A stretch of DNA of 64,000 bases from Candidatus Moraniibacteriota bacterium (GTDB taxonomy: Bacteria; Patescibacteriota; Minisyncoccia; Moranbacterales; UBA1568): positions 1 through 64,000 of the forward strand of contig JAHBAT020000001.1 of the NCBI GenBank assembly GCA_018499985.2, in the 5' to 3' direction. The translations under genes and the position numbers were made by a program. This document shows, piece by piece, positions 26,446 to 35,349 of this stretch. Below the pieces are notes generated by a model that was not told the origin of the DNA, did not search any database, and saw nothing but the letters and a program-made list of their open reading frames with translations. Positions within the stretch are counted from its first letter, which is position 1, and every line of letters begins with the position of its first letter.

Positions 26446-28155
26446 TTAGTATCGCTTATCTAGGCTAATACCAGAATAATAGTGACGGAGAATACTAAGA
26501 TAGTCCTTACCTCCGTCGCGAGCCATTCGCACAGCCCCATTGGCAGAAAGACCTACCATGTGATTGCCTCGACTAGCAAGCTCGCACTTACTTAAATCTG
26601 GATGCTTACCATAGGTATCACTAACAGATGAAAGCCATGGGTACACCGAAGATGTCTTCTTTTTATCGTCTACACACTTATGCCCCCAGTGCCCATCCTC
26701 ATAGCGGCGCGTCTTGCCATCCGTCCATGAGCTATACGGTGTAAGGGCCACCTCGCCATCATAGAAGACAAGGGTACCTCGACTAACGAGAGCAGCCGTC
26801 TTGATACGATCATGGGTAATCTCCCAATCATACCCATAGTATATCTGGCTTCCAGATGTTGCATCTACTTTGAAGCCCTGGGCAGCATACTTCGTACTCC
26901 ACTGAATCTTCCAGTAGCCGTAAGTACGAAAAATAGTGGTCATGACTTGATTGTATGATTCTGGTCCAGTACCCGTAATTTCTCCCATTCCCCAAACATA
27001 GTGTTCAAGAGGAAGCTTATTGATTACCCAGACACGATCACCGTCAGCTTCAGGAGAGTCATAGTGTCTCAAGCGAATAGATCCACGAAAGCGATCAAAT
27101 GAAGATCCTGGGCGACTGACGTCAAATACCACTACATCTTTGTACTCTGAAGCAGCTGAAAAGCGAACTTCTTTTGAAATAACAGCAATTTCTTGATTAT
27201 TGCCAGAGTAATAAATTGTAAAACGCTTATCCCCAAGATACTTTACGCGGACCTTTGTTTCTGCGGGAATTTCACCCTTCACTTTACCATTGCTATCCAT
27301 CACTCTAAATGGAGTGTTGGCACTAATACTAAATGAGGTCGTACGCAGATCCTGCGGGATGTAGTTAAAAATACCCACTGTGATTTCTGGTCCCAAGGCA
27401 GAAGACTCCTCTTTTGGCTCTTCAGGCAGCGCTACCAAACCATCTTTGATAGCTTGCTCATAGCGGAGATACCCTTGTTTGTTTTCTTCGGTACCATATT
27501 CTTTATAAGCAGCATAGCTATCCTTATCGTAAATCACATAATTTACGTATGAAGCATATGGCTTAGTAGCAAAGTACTCTGCCTTGAGACTGGCGTAATT
27601 AGCATAATCTTCGGCTCGAGTTCTTAGATAAGCATACTTACTTGGACTCTTGCGGTACTTTTTAGCATCGCTTTTAAGCTTCTTCAAAGCCTTTTTCTCT
27701 GCTTTGTTATTTTCCCAAGGATACTTACCATCTAACTCACGAAAGCGGAGGTATTTTTTGTAATAGTCTCTTTTTTCGTACTTAAGATACAGTTGATATT
27801 TTTGGTACCTTTCAAAATCCGCACTCAAATCAGTACTTTCTGATGGTGCAACCTCTTCTGGAGCTGGTTCTGGATCAGGTGCGGGCGCAGGATCCTCTAC
27901 TGGTACTGGATCCACTACCGGTGCAGGTTCAGTCACCTCTGGAGTGGGGGTGGGCTCGACAGGCACTACCGGCACCTCCTCTGGTGGTGTTACTGGCTCA
28001 ACTGGAGGAATTACTGGGTCTGTTACAACGGGCACCTCTTCTACCGGAGGCACTTCTTGTGCCTGCACTACCGCTATAGAAAAAACAAACAAAAAAAGCA
28101 AGGACCCGAAAGTCATTGCTTGAGAAGATATTTTAAGAGAAGGTGCCTTTGGCAT
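26446..28155 (-). CDS. SpoIID/LytB-domain cell-wall protein
   Basis: A 569-aa exported protein. A signal helix (about 12-32) is followed by a Pro/Val/Glu-rich repeat spacer (about 35-105), a Tyr/Lys-rich helical region (about 115-245), and a C-terminal SpoIID domain (about 330-569) with YVWGMGEITG holding the probable catalytic Glu. SpoIID proteins cut peptidoglycan glycan strands, often after peptide removal. It forms an operon with the Cys-rich membrane protein. Confidence 0.85.
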   Translation of the reverse strand: MPKAPSLKISSQAMTFGSLLFLFVFSIAVVQAQEVPPVEEVPVVTDPVIPPVEPVTPPEEVPVVPVEPTPTPEVTEPAPVVDPVPVEDPAPAPDPEPAPEEVAPSESTDLSADFERYQKYQLYLKYEKRDYYKKYLRFRELDGKYPWENNKAEKKALKKLKSDAKKYRKSPSKYAYLRTRAEDYANYASLKAEYFATKPYASYVNYVIYDKDSYAAYKEYGTEENKQGYLRYEQAIKDGLVALPEEPKEESSALGPEITVGIFNYIPQDLRTTSFSISANTPFRVMDSNGKVKGEIPAETKVRVKYLGDKRFTIYYSGNNQEIAVISKEVRFSAASEYKDVVVFDVSRPGSSFDRFRGSIRLRHYDSPEADGDRVWVINKLPLEHYVWGMGEITGTGPESYNQVMTTIFRTYGYWKIQWSTKYAAQGFKVDATSGSQIYYGYDWEITHDRIKTAALVSRGTLVFYDGEVALTPYSSWTDGKTRRYEDGHWGHKCVDDKKKTSSVYPWLSSVSDTYGKHPDLSKCELASRGNHMVGLSANGAVRMARDGGKDYLSILRHYYSGISLDKRY

Positions 28156-28226
28156 GAGTTTTTATTTCTTTTAAACCAATTATAGCACTCTTTAAGCCAA
28201 AAGTCAATTACTTTTCCTTCTGTTTT

Positions 28227-28382
28227 CTACTTCTGCTCTGTCACTACTGGCTGACTTTTCATACGAAGACCAAGGTCATATGCTTGCTTTGATACAAGTG
28301 GTGCCCGCAGAAGAAAAAGACTTGTCAAAAGCGATCCAAGGGCTACTCCTAAAATAAGATAGAGAATTTCTTGGCGATTCAT
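28227..28382 (-). CDS. 51-aa single-helix membrane peptide
   Basis: A 51-codon frame just after the ABC-F gene (7-bp gap). It starts with NRQE, then one hydrophobic helix (about residues 6-28), and ends with a basic polar tail ending VVTEQK. Size and pattern match many unnamed small membrane proteins. It is probably cotranscribed with the ABC-F gene. No family is recognised. Confidence 0.5.
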   Translation of the reverse strand: MNRQEILYLILGVALGSLLTSLFLLRAPLVSKQAYDLGLRMKSQPVVTEQK

Positions 28383-28389
28383 AGTCGTA

Positions 28390-29841
28390 TTATACACTCT
28401 CTAAATCCAAAACCTCATCGATACGCACCTGAGCTACGAAATCAGTCACATGAGAAACCATGATAAGCGTACCCTTATACTCATCGAGAGCCTCTGCGAT
28501 AACTGGAATATGGCGGAAATTTATATGATTCGTTGGCTCATCAAAAATAAGGACTGGTGGTTCAAGAGCGTACAGTTTTGCAAACATCAAAAGTCCTTTT
28601 TGCCCTTCAGAGAGGCTTTTTACTTTATTTTGCACAAGATTAGCTGGCAAAAGAAACTTGGCTGCTAATTTATATACCAACTCTTTATTTTTTTCTTTAA
28701 TAGATTCCATCAGGGTATCAAAGACTGTTGCCTCAAAATCGAGCGTGGAGAAATCTTGACGATAGTACCCAATTTCAATACCTTCAGTGACATCTACTAC
28801 ATCAGGATTCTTATTAGCAAGTGCCTCCAAAAAAGTTGTCTTGCCGATGCCATTAGGACCCATCACTACCAAGTGTGTATTACGCTTAAGTGTAATATTT
28901 ACTGGCTTAAGTACTGACTGCCCTTTTTCTAAAATAGATACTGCCTTGATATGAACAATGGGGCCGACAATATCCGGACAACTAATCTTAAAGCCTGGTA
29001 ATGTGCGGTCTTCGCGACGCACATCAATCTTGTTGTCCTCTAACTCTTCTGCTAAGTCACGCATACGCTTCGCTACGGCACGAAGTTTTCCTCCCTTATT
29101 GGCAAAGGTATTGGCCTGATCCTTTTTCTCCTTGATAGTACGCTCCAAGCGCACATTTTCTCGCTCTGCTTTTTCTATACGCGCCTTAATTTCTTCTACT
29201 ACATCATAATAATTACCCGTGTATTGCTCTATCTGATGCGTAAATACATCGAGATACAACACTCCTTCAGTAAAAGAATTCAAGAAATCTGCATCGTGAG
29301 AAATAACGACGCAAGTTTTTTCATAGTTAATAAGGAACGTAGTCAGATGTTCAATACCAGCATAATCCAGGTTGTTTGTAGGTTCATCCAAAAGAAGGAT
29401 ATCGGGATTCTGAATCAAAGCAAATGCTAAGAGAAGGCGAGCTTGCTGACCACCAGAAAGTTCATGAATCTTTTTTTCACAAGGCATTTCCAAATGCACC
29501 ACCTCAAGGACATCTTTGATACGGGCACGGAGATCATAGCGTACTTCTGTAAAGGCTTCAGCAAAAAACTCTTCGAGTGTATAGTCTAGCTTTTCGCGAT
29601 CCATTGTCTGACGAGCAATAGCTACCGTGGAACCACTATCAAGAGAAATCCTTCCTGCCTCTGGCTTCATTTCACCCAAGATAAGCTTGAAAAGAGAGCT
29701 TTTCCCAGCTCCATTCTGTCCCATCAGGGTAATTTTTGAACCTCTTCGCAAAGAAAAACTCGCCTCATCCAAAATAGGCTTACCGTGGTCATATTCAAAA
29801 CTCACTCGATCAAAACGCAAAACGACGTTATCTGCTGGCAT
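28390..29841 (-). CDS. ABC-F family ATPase
   Basis: Two nucleotide-binding domains on one chain without membrane helices. The first has Walker A GQNGAGKSS, signature LSGGQ and Walker B ILLLDEPTNNLD. The second has GPNGIGKTT, signature LSEGQ and LIFDEPTNH. The charged linker between them would contact tRNA in the ribosomal E site, as in EttA/Uup-type factors. I start at the ATG for MPADN, because the longer frame to 29934 would run back through a terminator-like hairpin. Confidence 0.88.
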   Translation of the reverse strand: MPADNVVLRFDRVSFEYDHGKPILDEASFSLRRGSKITLMGQNGAGKSSLFKLILGEMKPEAGRISLDSGSTVAIARQTMDREKLDYTLEEFFAEAFTEVRYDLRARIKDVLEVVHLEMPCEKKIHELSGGQQARLLLAFALIQNPDILLLDEPTNNLDYAGIEHLTTFLINYEKTCVVISHDADFLNSFTEGVLYLDVFTHQIEQYTGNYYDVVEEIKARIEKAERENVRLERTIKEKKDQANTFANKGGKLRAVAKRMRDLAEELEDNKIDVRREDRTLPGFKISCPDIVGPIVHIKAVSILEKGQSVLKPVNITLKRNTHLVVMGPNGIGKTTFLEALANKNPDVVDVTEGIEIGYYRQDFSTLDFEATVFDTLMESIKEKNKELVYKLAAKFLLPANLVQNKVKSLSEGQKGLLMFAKLYALEPPVLIFDEPTNHINFRHIPVIAEALDEYKGTLIMVSHVTDFVAQVRIDEVLDLESV

Positions 29842-29852
29842 AGTATTAGTAT

Positions 29853-29874
29853 AAAAAAAGGCTCTTTCAAGAGC
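29853..29874 (-). terminator. Terminator-like hairpin before the ABC-F start
   Basis: GCTCT / AGAGC stem (29861-29874) followed on the minus strand by seven T, ending 12 bp before the ABC-F start codon. It may end upstream transcription or act as an attenuator. A TATACT box (29853-29848) follows it. Confidence 0.55.
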
Positions 29875-29900
29875 TTCGTAGAAGTAATCATGACAGAAAA

Positions 29901-29991
29901 AAGGACTTCTGGCAAGCCCCGTTAGAAAATACACTTACTCTGTCTTTAATTTTATTTTTTCAAGATTTATTTTCTAACAGGGCAAGTCCTT
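29901..29991. repeat. Long imperfect inverted repeat, copy A
   Basis: Arms AAGGACTT-(7-nt insert)-GCCCCGTTAGAAAATA and its complement enclose about 35 A/T-rich bases. The minus-strand right end is followed by six T. It shares TGGCAAGCCCC and surrounding bases with copy B at 46775. Both lie directly after the stop codon of a minus-strand gene. Confidence 0.65.
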
Positions 29992-30002
29992 CTTCTCTCT
30001 AT

Positions 30003-30824
30003 CTAACGATACTTCAGATATGCTGTAATGATCCGACTATCAGAAACATACCTCCCCTTGACCAGCGCATCAGTAGCAAAAAGCTTGATATCGGTTATTT
30101 TTCGTTTTGATAGCAATGAATCAATGATAAAATCCCTTTCTTTATCTACTTCTTCATCGACAGAGTGCGTCAACTGATATGTAAAACGCGTAAAGCCAAA
30201 GCCCACATCCTTTGAAGCTGCTCCTACCCACATAAGGGGCTTTTCTTTATCTACTCTCTTTTTCTTCATCCAGTACAAAGGACTCTCAAGGTCAATTTCT
30301 CTTTCTATATTAGCTGCCCAGAAGCGCACATGGTGGCGCATTCTTGGACTATTTCCTATTTGCTTCTGAAAACCGTAGTCCTGTTTTCTTCCAAAAAGAA
30401 AGAGTGGACTAAAGGGTGCTTTTGGATAATTCTTATTCCAAAAAAAAGCCCTGAACATTCTCCAGGCAGTCCGTGGGGTAATTGGATCCGCCTGACTCCA
30501 ACCTGCTTCAAAAAAAGCTTCCTTTAGTGCCTTTTCGCTTCCGAAAAGAATAATATTCACTGGATCTGCCAAAACACCATCCGGCGCATGAGTATAGCGT
30601 GGAATCTTTGAACGCCTCGTAAGTAACACGAGAATATAGATAATCCTTGGTAGAAAAAAATAAGCCAATATAAAATAGAGACCAAAAAAACCAACCAAAA
30701 AAAGTACTTGAATTTTAAGACTAATAAAGAAGTATGACACCGCTAGCCATGCTAGTGTTATCGAAAAAGTAGCAACAACAAAACGAATAATGCTTGGATT
30801 TTTGATAGCCTCTTTTTGTTTCAT
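30003..30824 (-). CDS. LssY_C-domain membrane protein
   Basis: A 273-aa protein with two N-terminal transmembrane helices (about 15-60) and an LssY C-terminal domain: LADPVNIILFGS, AGWSQADPI, APFSPLFLFGRKQDYGFQK and HHVRFW are the conserved blocks. The biochemical function of this domain is not known to me. It starts 1 bp after the YciB-like gene and is the last gene of the ApbE operon. A large inverted repeat follows the stop. Confidence 0.85.
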   Translation of the reverse strand: MKQKEAIKNPSIIRFVVATFSITLAWLAVSYFFISLKIQVLFLVGFFGLYFILAYFFLPRIIYILVLLTRRSKIPRYTHAPDGVLADPVNIILFGSEKALKEAFFEAGWSQADPITPRTAWRMFRAFFWNKNYPKAPFSPLFLFGRKQDYGFQKQIGNSPRMRHHVRFWAANIEREIDLESPLYWMKKKRVDKEKPLMWVGAASKDVGFGFTRFTYQLTHSVDEEVDKERDFIIDSLLSKRKITDIKLFATDALVKGRYVSDSRIITAYLKYR

Positions 30825-30825
30825 A

Positions 30826-31392
30826 CTATTGACGAAGTCCCCATGGGGAAGCTTCTGGTAAACGGTACTTTTTAGTCAGTGTGAATTGATACACTCCAAA
30901 AATTGTAGTAATCCCTGTAGCCACCAGCTTATACAAAGCCCACTGTTCTGGTGTCAAAAAACCACGAGTGCATTCATTGGAGAAAGCGAGGAGTAAGAAT
31001 AGTATACCCCAACGCTTAGAAAGAATCACCCAGCCAGTGTCTGATATTGCAAAAACTTCTTGAAAAAAAACTTTCAATAAAATAATATCTCGTGCAAGAA
31101 AAATAAAAATAGCTGCCCCAAAAGTAAGATTATAGACTGTGTCTTTAAAAATAAAGAAGAAGGGATCATGGAAATAGAGCGTCAGTGCACCAAAAATTAT
31201 AACTGAGACAGCTACAATAAGAGGAAAAAGTGCTAGTGTACGCCTTTTATAAAAAGCCAGTGCCAAAGAAAGTGCCGTAAAAGCCACAAACCAACCCGTG
31301 GCCACAATAAAATCTATACTCTCCACTAAAACCAAAAAACCTATGATTGGTCCCAGTTCTATTGCTATATTGAGTAAAGCTTTTTTAAACAT
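30826..31392 (-). CDS. YciB/septation protein A-like membrane protein
   Basis: A 188-aa protein with five or six hydrophobic helices. The opening ELGPIIGFLVLVE, the ending SNECTRGF...WALYK, and the overall size match the YciB/IspZ family, linked to septum formation and envelope integrity in proteobacteria. It sits between apbE (6-bp gap) and the LssY_C gene (1-bp gap). Its use next to a flavin transferase is unusual. Confidence 0.72.
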   Translation of the reverse strand: MFKKALLNIAIELGPIIGFLVLVESIDFIVATGWFVAFTALSLALAFYKRRTLALFPLIVAVSVIIFGALTLYFHDPFFFIFKDTVYNLTFGAAIFIFLARDIILLKVFFQEVFAISDTGWVILSKRWGILFLLLAFSNECTRGFLTPEQWALYKLVATGITTIFGVYQFTLTKKYRLPEASPWGLRQ

Positions 31393-31398
31393 ACTTTT

Positions 31399-32271
31399 CT
31401 AAAAAAGTTCTCCTGACCAATGAGGGCTCACTCTGAGAGTACCGTCATTTTTAAAAACGACATACTCTGACTGAAAAGCTTCACTGATTACGGAAAAGGC
31501 ATTCCCTGTGGGTAACAAAAAAATTCCTGAGGTAGAGCAGTCTGCCCAAAAAGCAGTCGGTGCCACCGCTACACAAGAAAGTACCTCTTCGACAGGTCTG
31601 TGCTTATGCAGATCTACAATATGATGCCAATTCTGCCAACGACGACGAAAACCATCAGACACCGCCACTGCTTGATTGATAAGCTCCACAACACCAAAAA
31701 TTCTTTCTGGCTGACCAGGCCATTCCAAAGCTATGCGAAAGCCTGTTCCATCTTTTTTTGATGTCCCCGCCATATCTCCGCCCGCTTCTACCAAAAAATA
31801 TCTATAGTGTGCCATCTTGAGAATCTGCGCTACCCCATCTATGCAATAGCCTTTAGCAATACCTCCCAGATCAAAGACTGCTGGGCCATCAATAACGAGT
31901 TCATCGTTCTCAATTGACCACTCTGGAAGTTGGACATCCTTCACGGTATCTTTCTCTTCAAAAGAATACTCTTGATCGTATCCGGCTAATTCAAGCATCT
32001 GACCCACAGCGACATTGTACCCCCCATGAGTTAAAGCACGCAGTTTTTCTGCGTGCTCAAGGATCGTTCTTAATTCTAAAGATATCTTGTACCTCCCTGG
32101 CAAAGCTTCTCGAAACTGATTTACCTCACTTGTAGGAAGAAAACGAGAGAAGCGTTGCTCAAAATCTTTAACGTATTTCTCAATTAAGTTTTTTGTCTCC
32201 AGATCAAGAACTTGACTATCAATCGTGATATTCCATTTTGTACCAAGAGCTTCAAAGGTGAGAACCTCCAT
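31399..32271 (-). CDS. apbE: ApbE-type FAD:protein FMN transferase
   Basis: A 290-aa enzyme that moves FMN from FAD onto Thr or Ser of extracytoplasmic proteins. ApbE motifs are visible: RFSRFLPTSEV, the DLGGIAKGYCID block for FAD and metal binding, EAGGDM, and AVSDGFRRRW near the active site. No clear lipoprotein signal is seen. The gene follows an FMN-binding protein by 11 bp, which is its likely substrate. Confidence 0.92.
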   Translation of the reverse strand: MEVLTFEALGTKWNITIDSQVLDLETKNLIEKYVKDFEQRFSRFLPTSEVNQFREALPGRYKISLELRTILEHAEKLRALTHGGYNVAVGQMLELAGYDQEYSFEEKDTVKDVQLPEWSIENDELVIDGPAVFDLGGIAKGYCIDGVAQILKMAHYRYFLVEAGGDMAGTSKKDGTGFRIALEWPGQPERIFGVVELINQAVAVSDGFRRRWQNWHHIVDLHKHRPVEEVLSCVAVAPTAFWADCSTSGIFLLPTGNAFSVISEAFQSEYVVFKNDGTLRVSPHWSGELF

Positions 32272-32282
32272 TCTGCTGTATA

Positions 32283-32756
32283 TTATAAATCTGCCTTAAG
32301 CTTAGAAAGAGCTTGATTGAAGGCTCCTGTCGTGAGTGAAGCACCTCCTGTACGGTCAATTTTTTCAAGGTCGCTCAACTTCTTACCAGTAACCATTGTT
32401 GGAAGAGCCTTTGCAAAGTTACCCTGAAACATAGTTGATTTATCGTCAGTTGCCATAGGCTTTGCCTCAGCCCCAGTGATCATACCATCTTTATCCACCA
32501 CTACCGTAAAGCCAATCTCTTCCATACCGGCAGGACTTTTGTAACTTTGTGTGGTTGTAAGTTTCTTACCACTTTCTGGAACAGCTACCGCTTCTTCCAT
32601 TTGTTTTTTTTCTGAAGCTGGCTGTGTAGGCATTTTTTTATCAGCCGCCGGAGCTACCGGAGCACTTGATTCACCACCAAACATTTTTACTACTATAGCG
32701 ATAATAGCAAGTACTACCACTCCCACTAAACCACCAATCTTTTGTCCTTTTGTCAT
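32283..32756 (-). CDS. Membrane-anchored FMN-binding protein
   Basis: A 157-aa protein with one N-terminal transmembrane helix (about 7-26), a linker, and a compact FMN-binding domain (about 65-157). The C-terminal GGASLTTGA block (138-144) matches the S/T-G-A-S/T-x-T flavin attachment motif, so Ser140 or Thr142 may carry covalent FMN. ApbE lies next to it. It would act as an electron carrier at the outer face of the membrane. An extended -10 TGTTATACT (32792-32784) precedes it. Confidence 0.85.
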   Translation of the reverse strand: MTKGQKIGGLVGVVVLAIIAIVVKMFGGESSAPVAPAADKKMPTQPASEKKQMEEAVAVPESGKKLTTTQSYKSPAGMEEIGFTVVVDKDGMITGAEAKPMATDDKSTMFQGNFAKALPTMVTGKKLSDLEKIDRTGGASLTTGAFNQALSKLKADL

Positions 32757-32819
32757 AACTTTTTACTTTGATATTACTTTTTTAGTATAACACATTGCAG
32801 ACCTTTTTTGAGAGACTTT

Positions 32820-33827
32820 CTAGCTCAAATGAACCTTATTCTGACAAACTCCATTTGTATAACAACGAATATTCTCTATCGTTGTACCGAGAATTCTTTC
32901 AAGAGCCTCCTTGGAATAAAAAGCGATATGCGGTGTGTACACCACCTCTTCTCTACCGAGTAAGATATGATCCTTAATCAGCTCTTCCATCTTTTTTACA
33001 TCCATATCTCCCTGGTACAACAACTCCTTTTCTTCTCGAATAAGCTCCTCACCCTCTATTACATCCAATCCGCAACCAGCCAAAATCTTTTGGTCCAATC
33101 CTACCAACAAAGCATCATTATCGATAAGTTCTCCCCTTGAGGTATTGATAAGAATAGCTCCCGGCTTAATATCTATAATATTTTCCGTATTTATTAAGTG
33201 ATGGGTTTCTTTGAAATATGGCACATGGAGCGTAATGATATCCGATTGACCAAGAAGCTCCTTGAGGGGCACATACTTAAACTCCATCTCTTTAGCCATC
33301 TCCTCCTTAGGAAAGAGATCGTAGGCCACAACCTCCATACCAAAACCCTTAGCAATTTTGATAACATGGTACCCAATTTTACCTGTACCTACGACACCGA
33401 TAGTTTTTCCTTCCAAATCAAAACCCTTGAGACCTTCTATAGAGAAATTATTCCTTAGTCTGCGTACATGCGAGCGATGGACATTGCGAGAGAGGGAAAG
33501 AATAAGGGCAAATGTATGTTCTGCCACAGTATTATCACCGTATGAAGGGACATTGCAGACAATCACTCCCCCTGCTTCTGCTGCCTCTGTATCTATATGA
33601 TTATAGCCCGTTGAACGAGTAGCAATAAGCTTCAAGTTTGGTAGCCGAAGGAGGCACTCCTTATCAATAAAACTATAGATAAAGACTGAGATAACATCAC
33701 AATCAGATACCCTCTCAATATCCTCTTTCTTAAAAGCTTGCTCAAAGAAAACAAGTTCTTGATCAGCAAAAGTCTCCTCCAAACGCTCTCTCTCCCATGG
33801 CTGAATCTCAAAAAAAGCAATTTTCAT
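32820..33827 (-). CDS. D-2-hydroxyacid dehydrogenase (D-lactate dehydrogenase-like)
   Basis: A 335-aa NAD-dependent enzyme reducing a 2-oxoacid such as pyruvate to the D-2-hydroxyacid. The Rossmann motif GVVGTGKIG, the substrate Arg in NTSRGELID, a Glu in GLDVIEGE and the catalytic His in TPHIAFYS are all present. In fermentative cells this regenerates NAD+. It is not tightly coupled to its neighbours (58- and 63-bp gaps). Confidence 0.93.
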   Translation of the reverse strand: MKIAFFEIQPWERERLEETFADQELVFFEQAFKKEDIERVSDCDVISVFIYSFIDKECLLRLPNLKLIATRSTGYNHIDTEAAEAGGVIVCNVPSYGDNTVAEHTFALILSLSRNVHRSHVRRLRNNFSIEGLKGFDLEGKTIGVVGTGKIGYHVIKIAKGFGMEVVAYDLFPKEEMAKEMEFKYVPLKELLGQSDIITLHVPYFKETHHLINTENIIDIKPGAILINTSRGELIDNDALLVGLDQKILAGCGLDVIEGEELIREEKELLYQGDMDVKKMEELIKDHILLGREEVVYTPHIAFYSKEALERILGTTIENIRCYTNGVCQNKVHLS

Positions 33828-33885
33828 ATGCGTATGTATTATATATATTTATATTAGCAGACTTCCTCAGATACTCCCTTTATCC

Positions 33886-34590
33886 TCAAAGAAAATTCTG
33901 CATATACTCAAATTCTTCTTGACGCTCTGGATGAAAAACAACCTCTGTCACCGTGCCTTTTTCAAGATGAGCCTGAAAATCCACAAAAGGCCCTGTATGA
34001 GAAAGCCAATCAAAACTAAGCATCCTCTCGGTAGTTACTACCTTTGACTGCCTTAGGGCTCCCTTATTAAAACCCCTAAGAAGATTGATAATAAAAGCTA
34101 CCGCTGTATAATTTCTCGTATTTTTGTAGCCCAGTCGAACAAAAGGAATCTCATACTCTTTCGCTAGCAGAAGCAAAACTTTCATGTATGGAGGGAAGTA
34201 GTGCACATGCTCATGAGTATTTAATCCATCTGGACTCTTGCCAAAAACTTCTTGGAATTTCCTCAACTGATCATGCCACGCCACTCGAACCCGAGACGGT
34301 TTATTTGAGCCAAAAAAATAACTCCAGACAAATTCTATGAGGCGACCAAAAAGCCCCCCTCTTAGTTTGCGGTTTTTATGAATACTTTGTTTTCGATCTA
34401 AGTGAATATCAAGCTTTATATTTGCATCCAAAAGCATGCGCACTTCTTCTGGCTTCAAAATACCGTTCATCATCACTGAGACTCGGTCAATTTTCTTGGC
34501 AGCAACCAAGGTAAGAATATTTGTATTTGCCAATTCACTAATACCAAAATCATCTACCGATATATATACTTGCGGAAGGTCTTTATTCAT
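33886..34590 (-). CDS. ChbG/HpnK-family carbohydrate deacetylase
   Basis: A 234-aa YdjC-like enzyme. The metal-binding DDFG is at about residues 13-16, with HLDRK near 78 and THEHVHYFP near 123. Relatives remove acetyl groups from N-acetylated sugars. It follows a glycosyltransferase by 1 bp, so a shared role in making a surface glycan or glycolipid is likely. Confidence 0.88.
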   Translation of the reverse strand: MNKDLPQVYISVDDFGISELANTNILTLVAAKKIDRVSVMMNGILKPEEVRMLLDANIKLDIHLDRKQSIHKNRKLRGGLFGRLIEFVWSYFFGSNKPSRVRVAWHDQLRKFQEVFGKSPDGLNTHEHVHYFPPYMKVLLLLAKEYEIPFVRLGYKNTRNYTAVAFIINLLRGFNKGALRQSKVVTTERMLSFDWLSHTGPFVDFQAHLEKGTVTEVVFHPERQEEFEYMQNFL

Positions 34591-34591
34591 A

Positions 34592-35335
34592 CTAACGTTT
34601 TTTATACTTTCCTAATCCAGCGTAAATACGTATTTTAATTAGGTCTCCAAGCATATTCAGTGAATCCCGTACAATGCGAATACTGCTATTAGCTGGGTTT
34701 TGCAGGGTGATAGGGAGCTCTTTTATAGAATAACCCTTTTTATAAGCCAAAAAAATAAGTTCGGCATCAAAAGCAAAGCGTTCTATCTGCATAAGAGGAA
34801 AGATGCTCTCGATAAGCTGCCTACGAAAAACCTTAAACCCACACTGCGTATCTTGTACATGGTATACACCAAGCACTACCATGCGCAATAAGCGAAATAT
34901 TTTTTCCATTAGACGACGATACCAAAGTACAGGCTCTGCTACAAGCAGTCCTGGCACAAAGCGTGATGCGATTACCAGATCAGTGCCTTTTTTGATTTCT
35001 TGTAGAAATTTTCCAAGCTCTTGAATAGGAATACCGAGATCAGCATCAAGAAACATAACTACCTCATACCGACTTGAGAGCACTCCCTGGCGCACAGCAA
35101 AACCTTTTCCCCTATTAGAAGCAAAGCTCACTATTTTCAGAGAACCTATTTCCTCTAAGGCCCGAAGCTTAGCTTCTGTATCATCAATACTTCCATCATT
35201 GACAGCAATAATCTCAAAAATTTGAAAGTGTTCCTTGAGATAACTTTCTATCGTCCGTATTGTTTTTTGAATATTTTTCCCTTCATTGTAGCAAGGCACA
35301 ATGACAGAGATGCTGTATTCCTCCGTACCAACCAT
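34592..35335 (-). CDS. Family 2 glycosyltransferase (dolichyl-phosphate glucosyltransferase-like)
   Basis: A 247-aa GT-A fold enzyme without clear membrane helices. ISVIVPCYNEGKNI and VNDGSIDDT bind the nucleotide sugar, FLDADLGI holds the metal-binding DxD, and QCGFKVFRR is typical of the dolichyl/polyprenyl-phosphate sugar transferases. It is between the alternative-oxidase-like gene (14-bp gap) and the deacetylase gene. Confidence 0.92.
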   Translation of the reverse strand: MVGTEEYSISVIVPCYNEGKNIQKTIRTIESYLKEHFQIFEIIAVNDGSIDDTEAKLRALEEIGSLKIVSFASNRGKGFAVRQGVLSSRYEVVMFLDADLGIPIQELGKFLQEIKKGTDLVIASRFVPGLLVAEPVLWYRRLMEKIFRLLRMVVLGVYHVQDTQCGFKVFRRQLIESIFPLMQIERFAFDAELIFLAYKKGYSIKELPITLQNPANSSIRIVRDSLNMLGDLIKIRIYAGLGKYKKR

Positions 35336-35349
35336 ACCTATTTTTGTAC

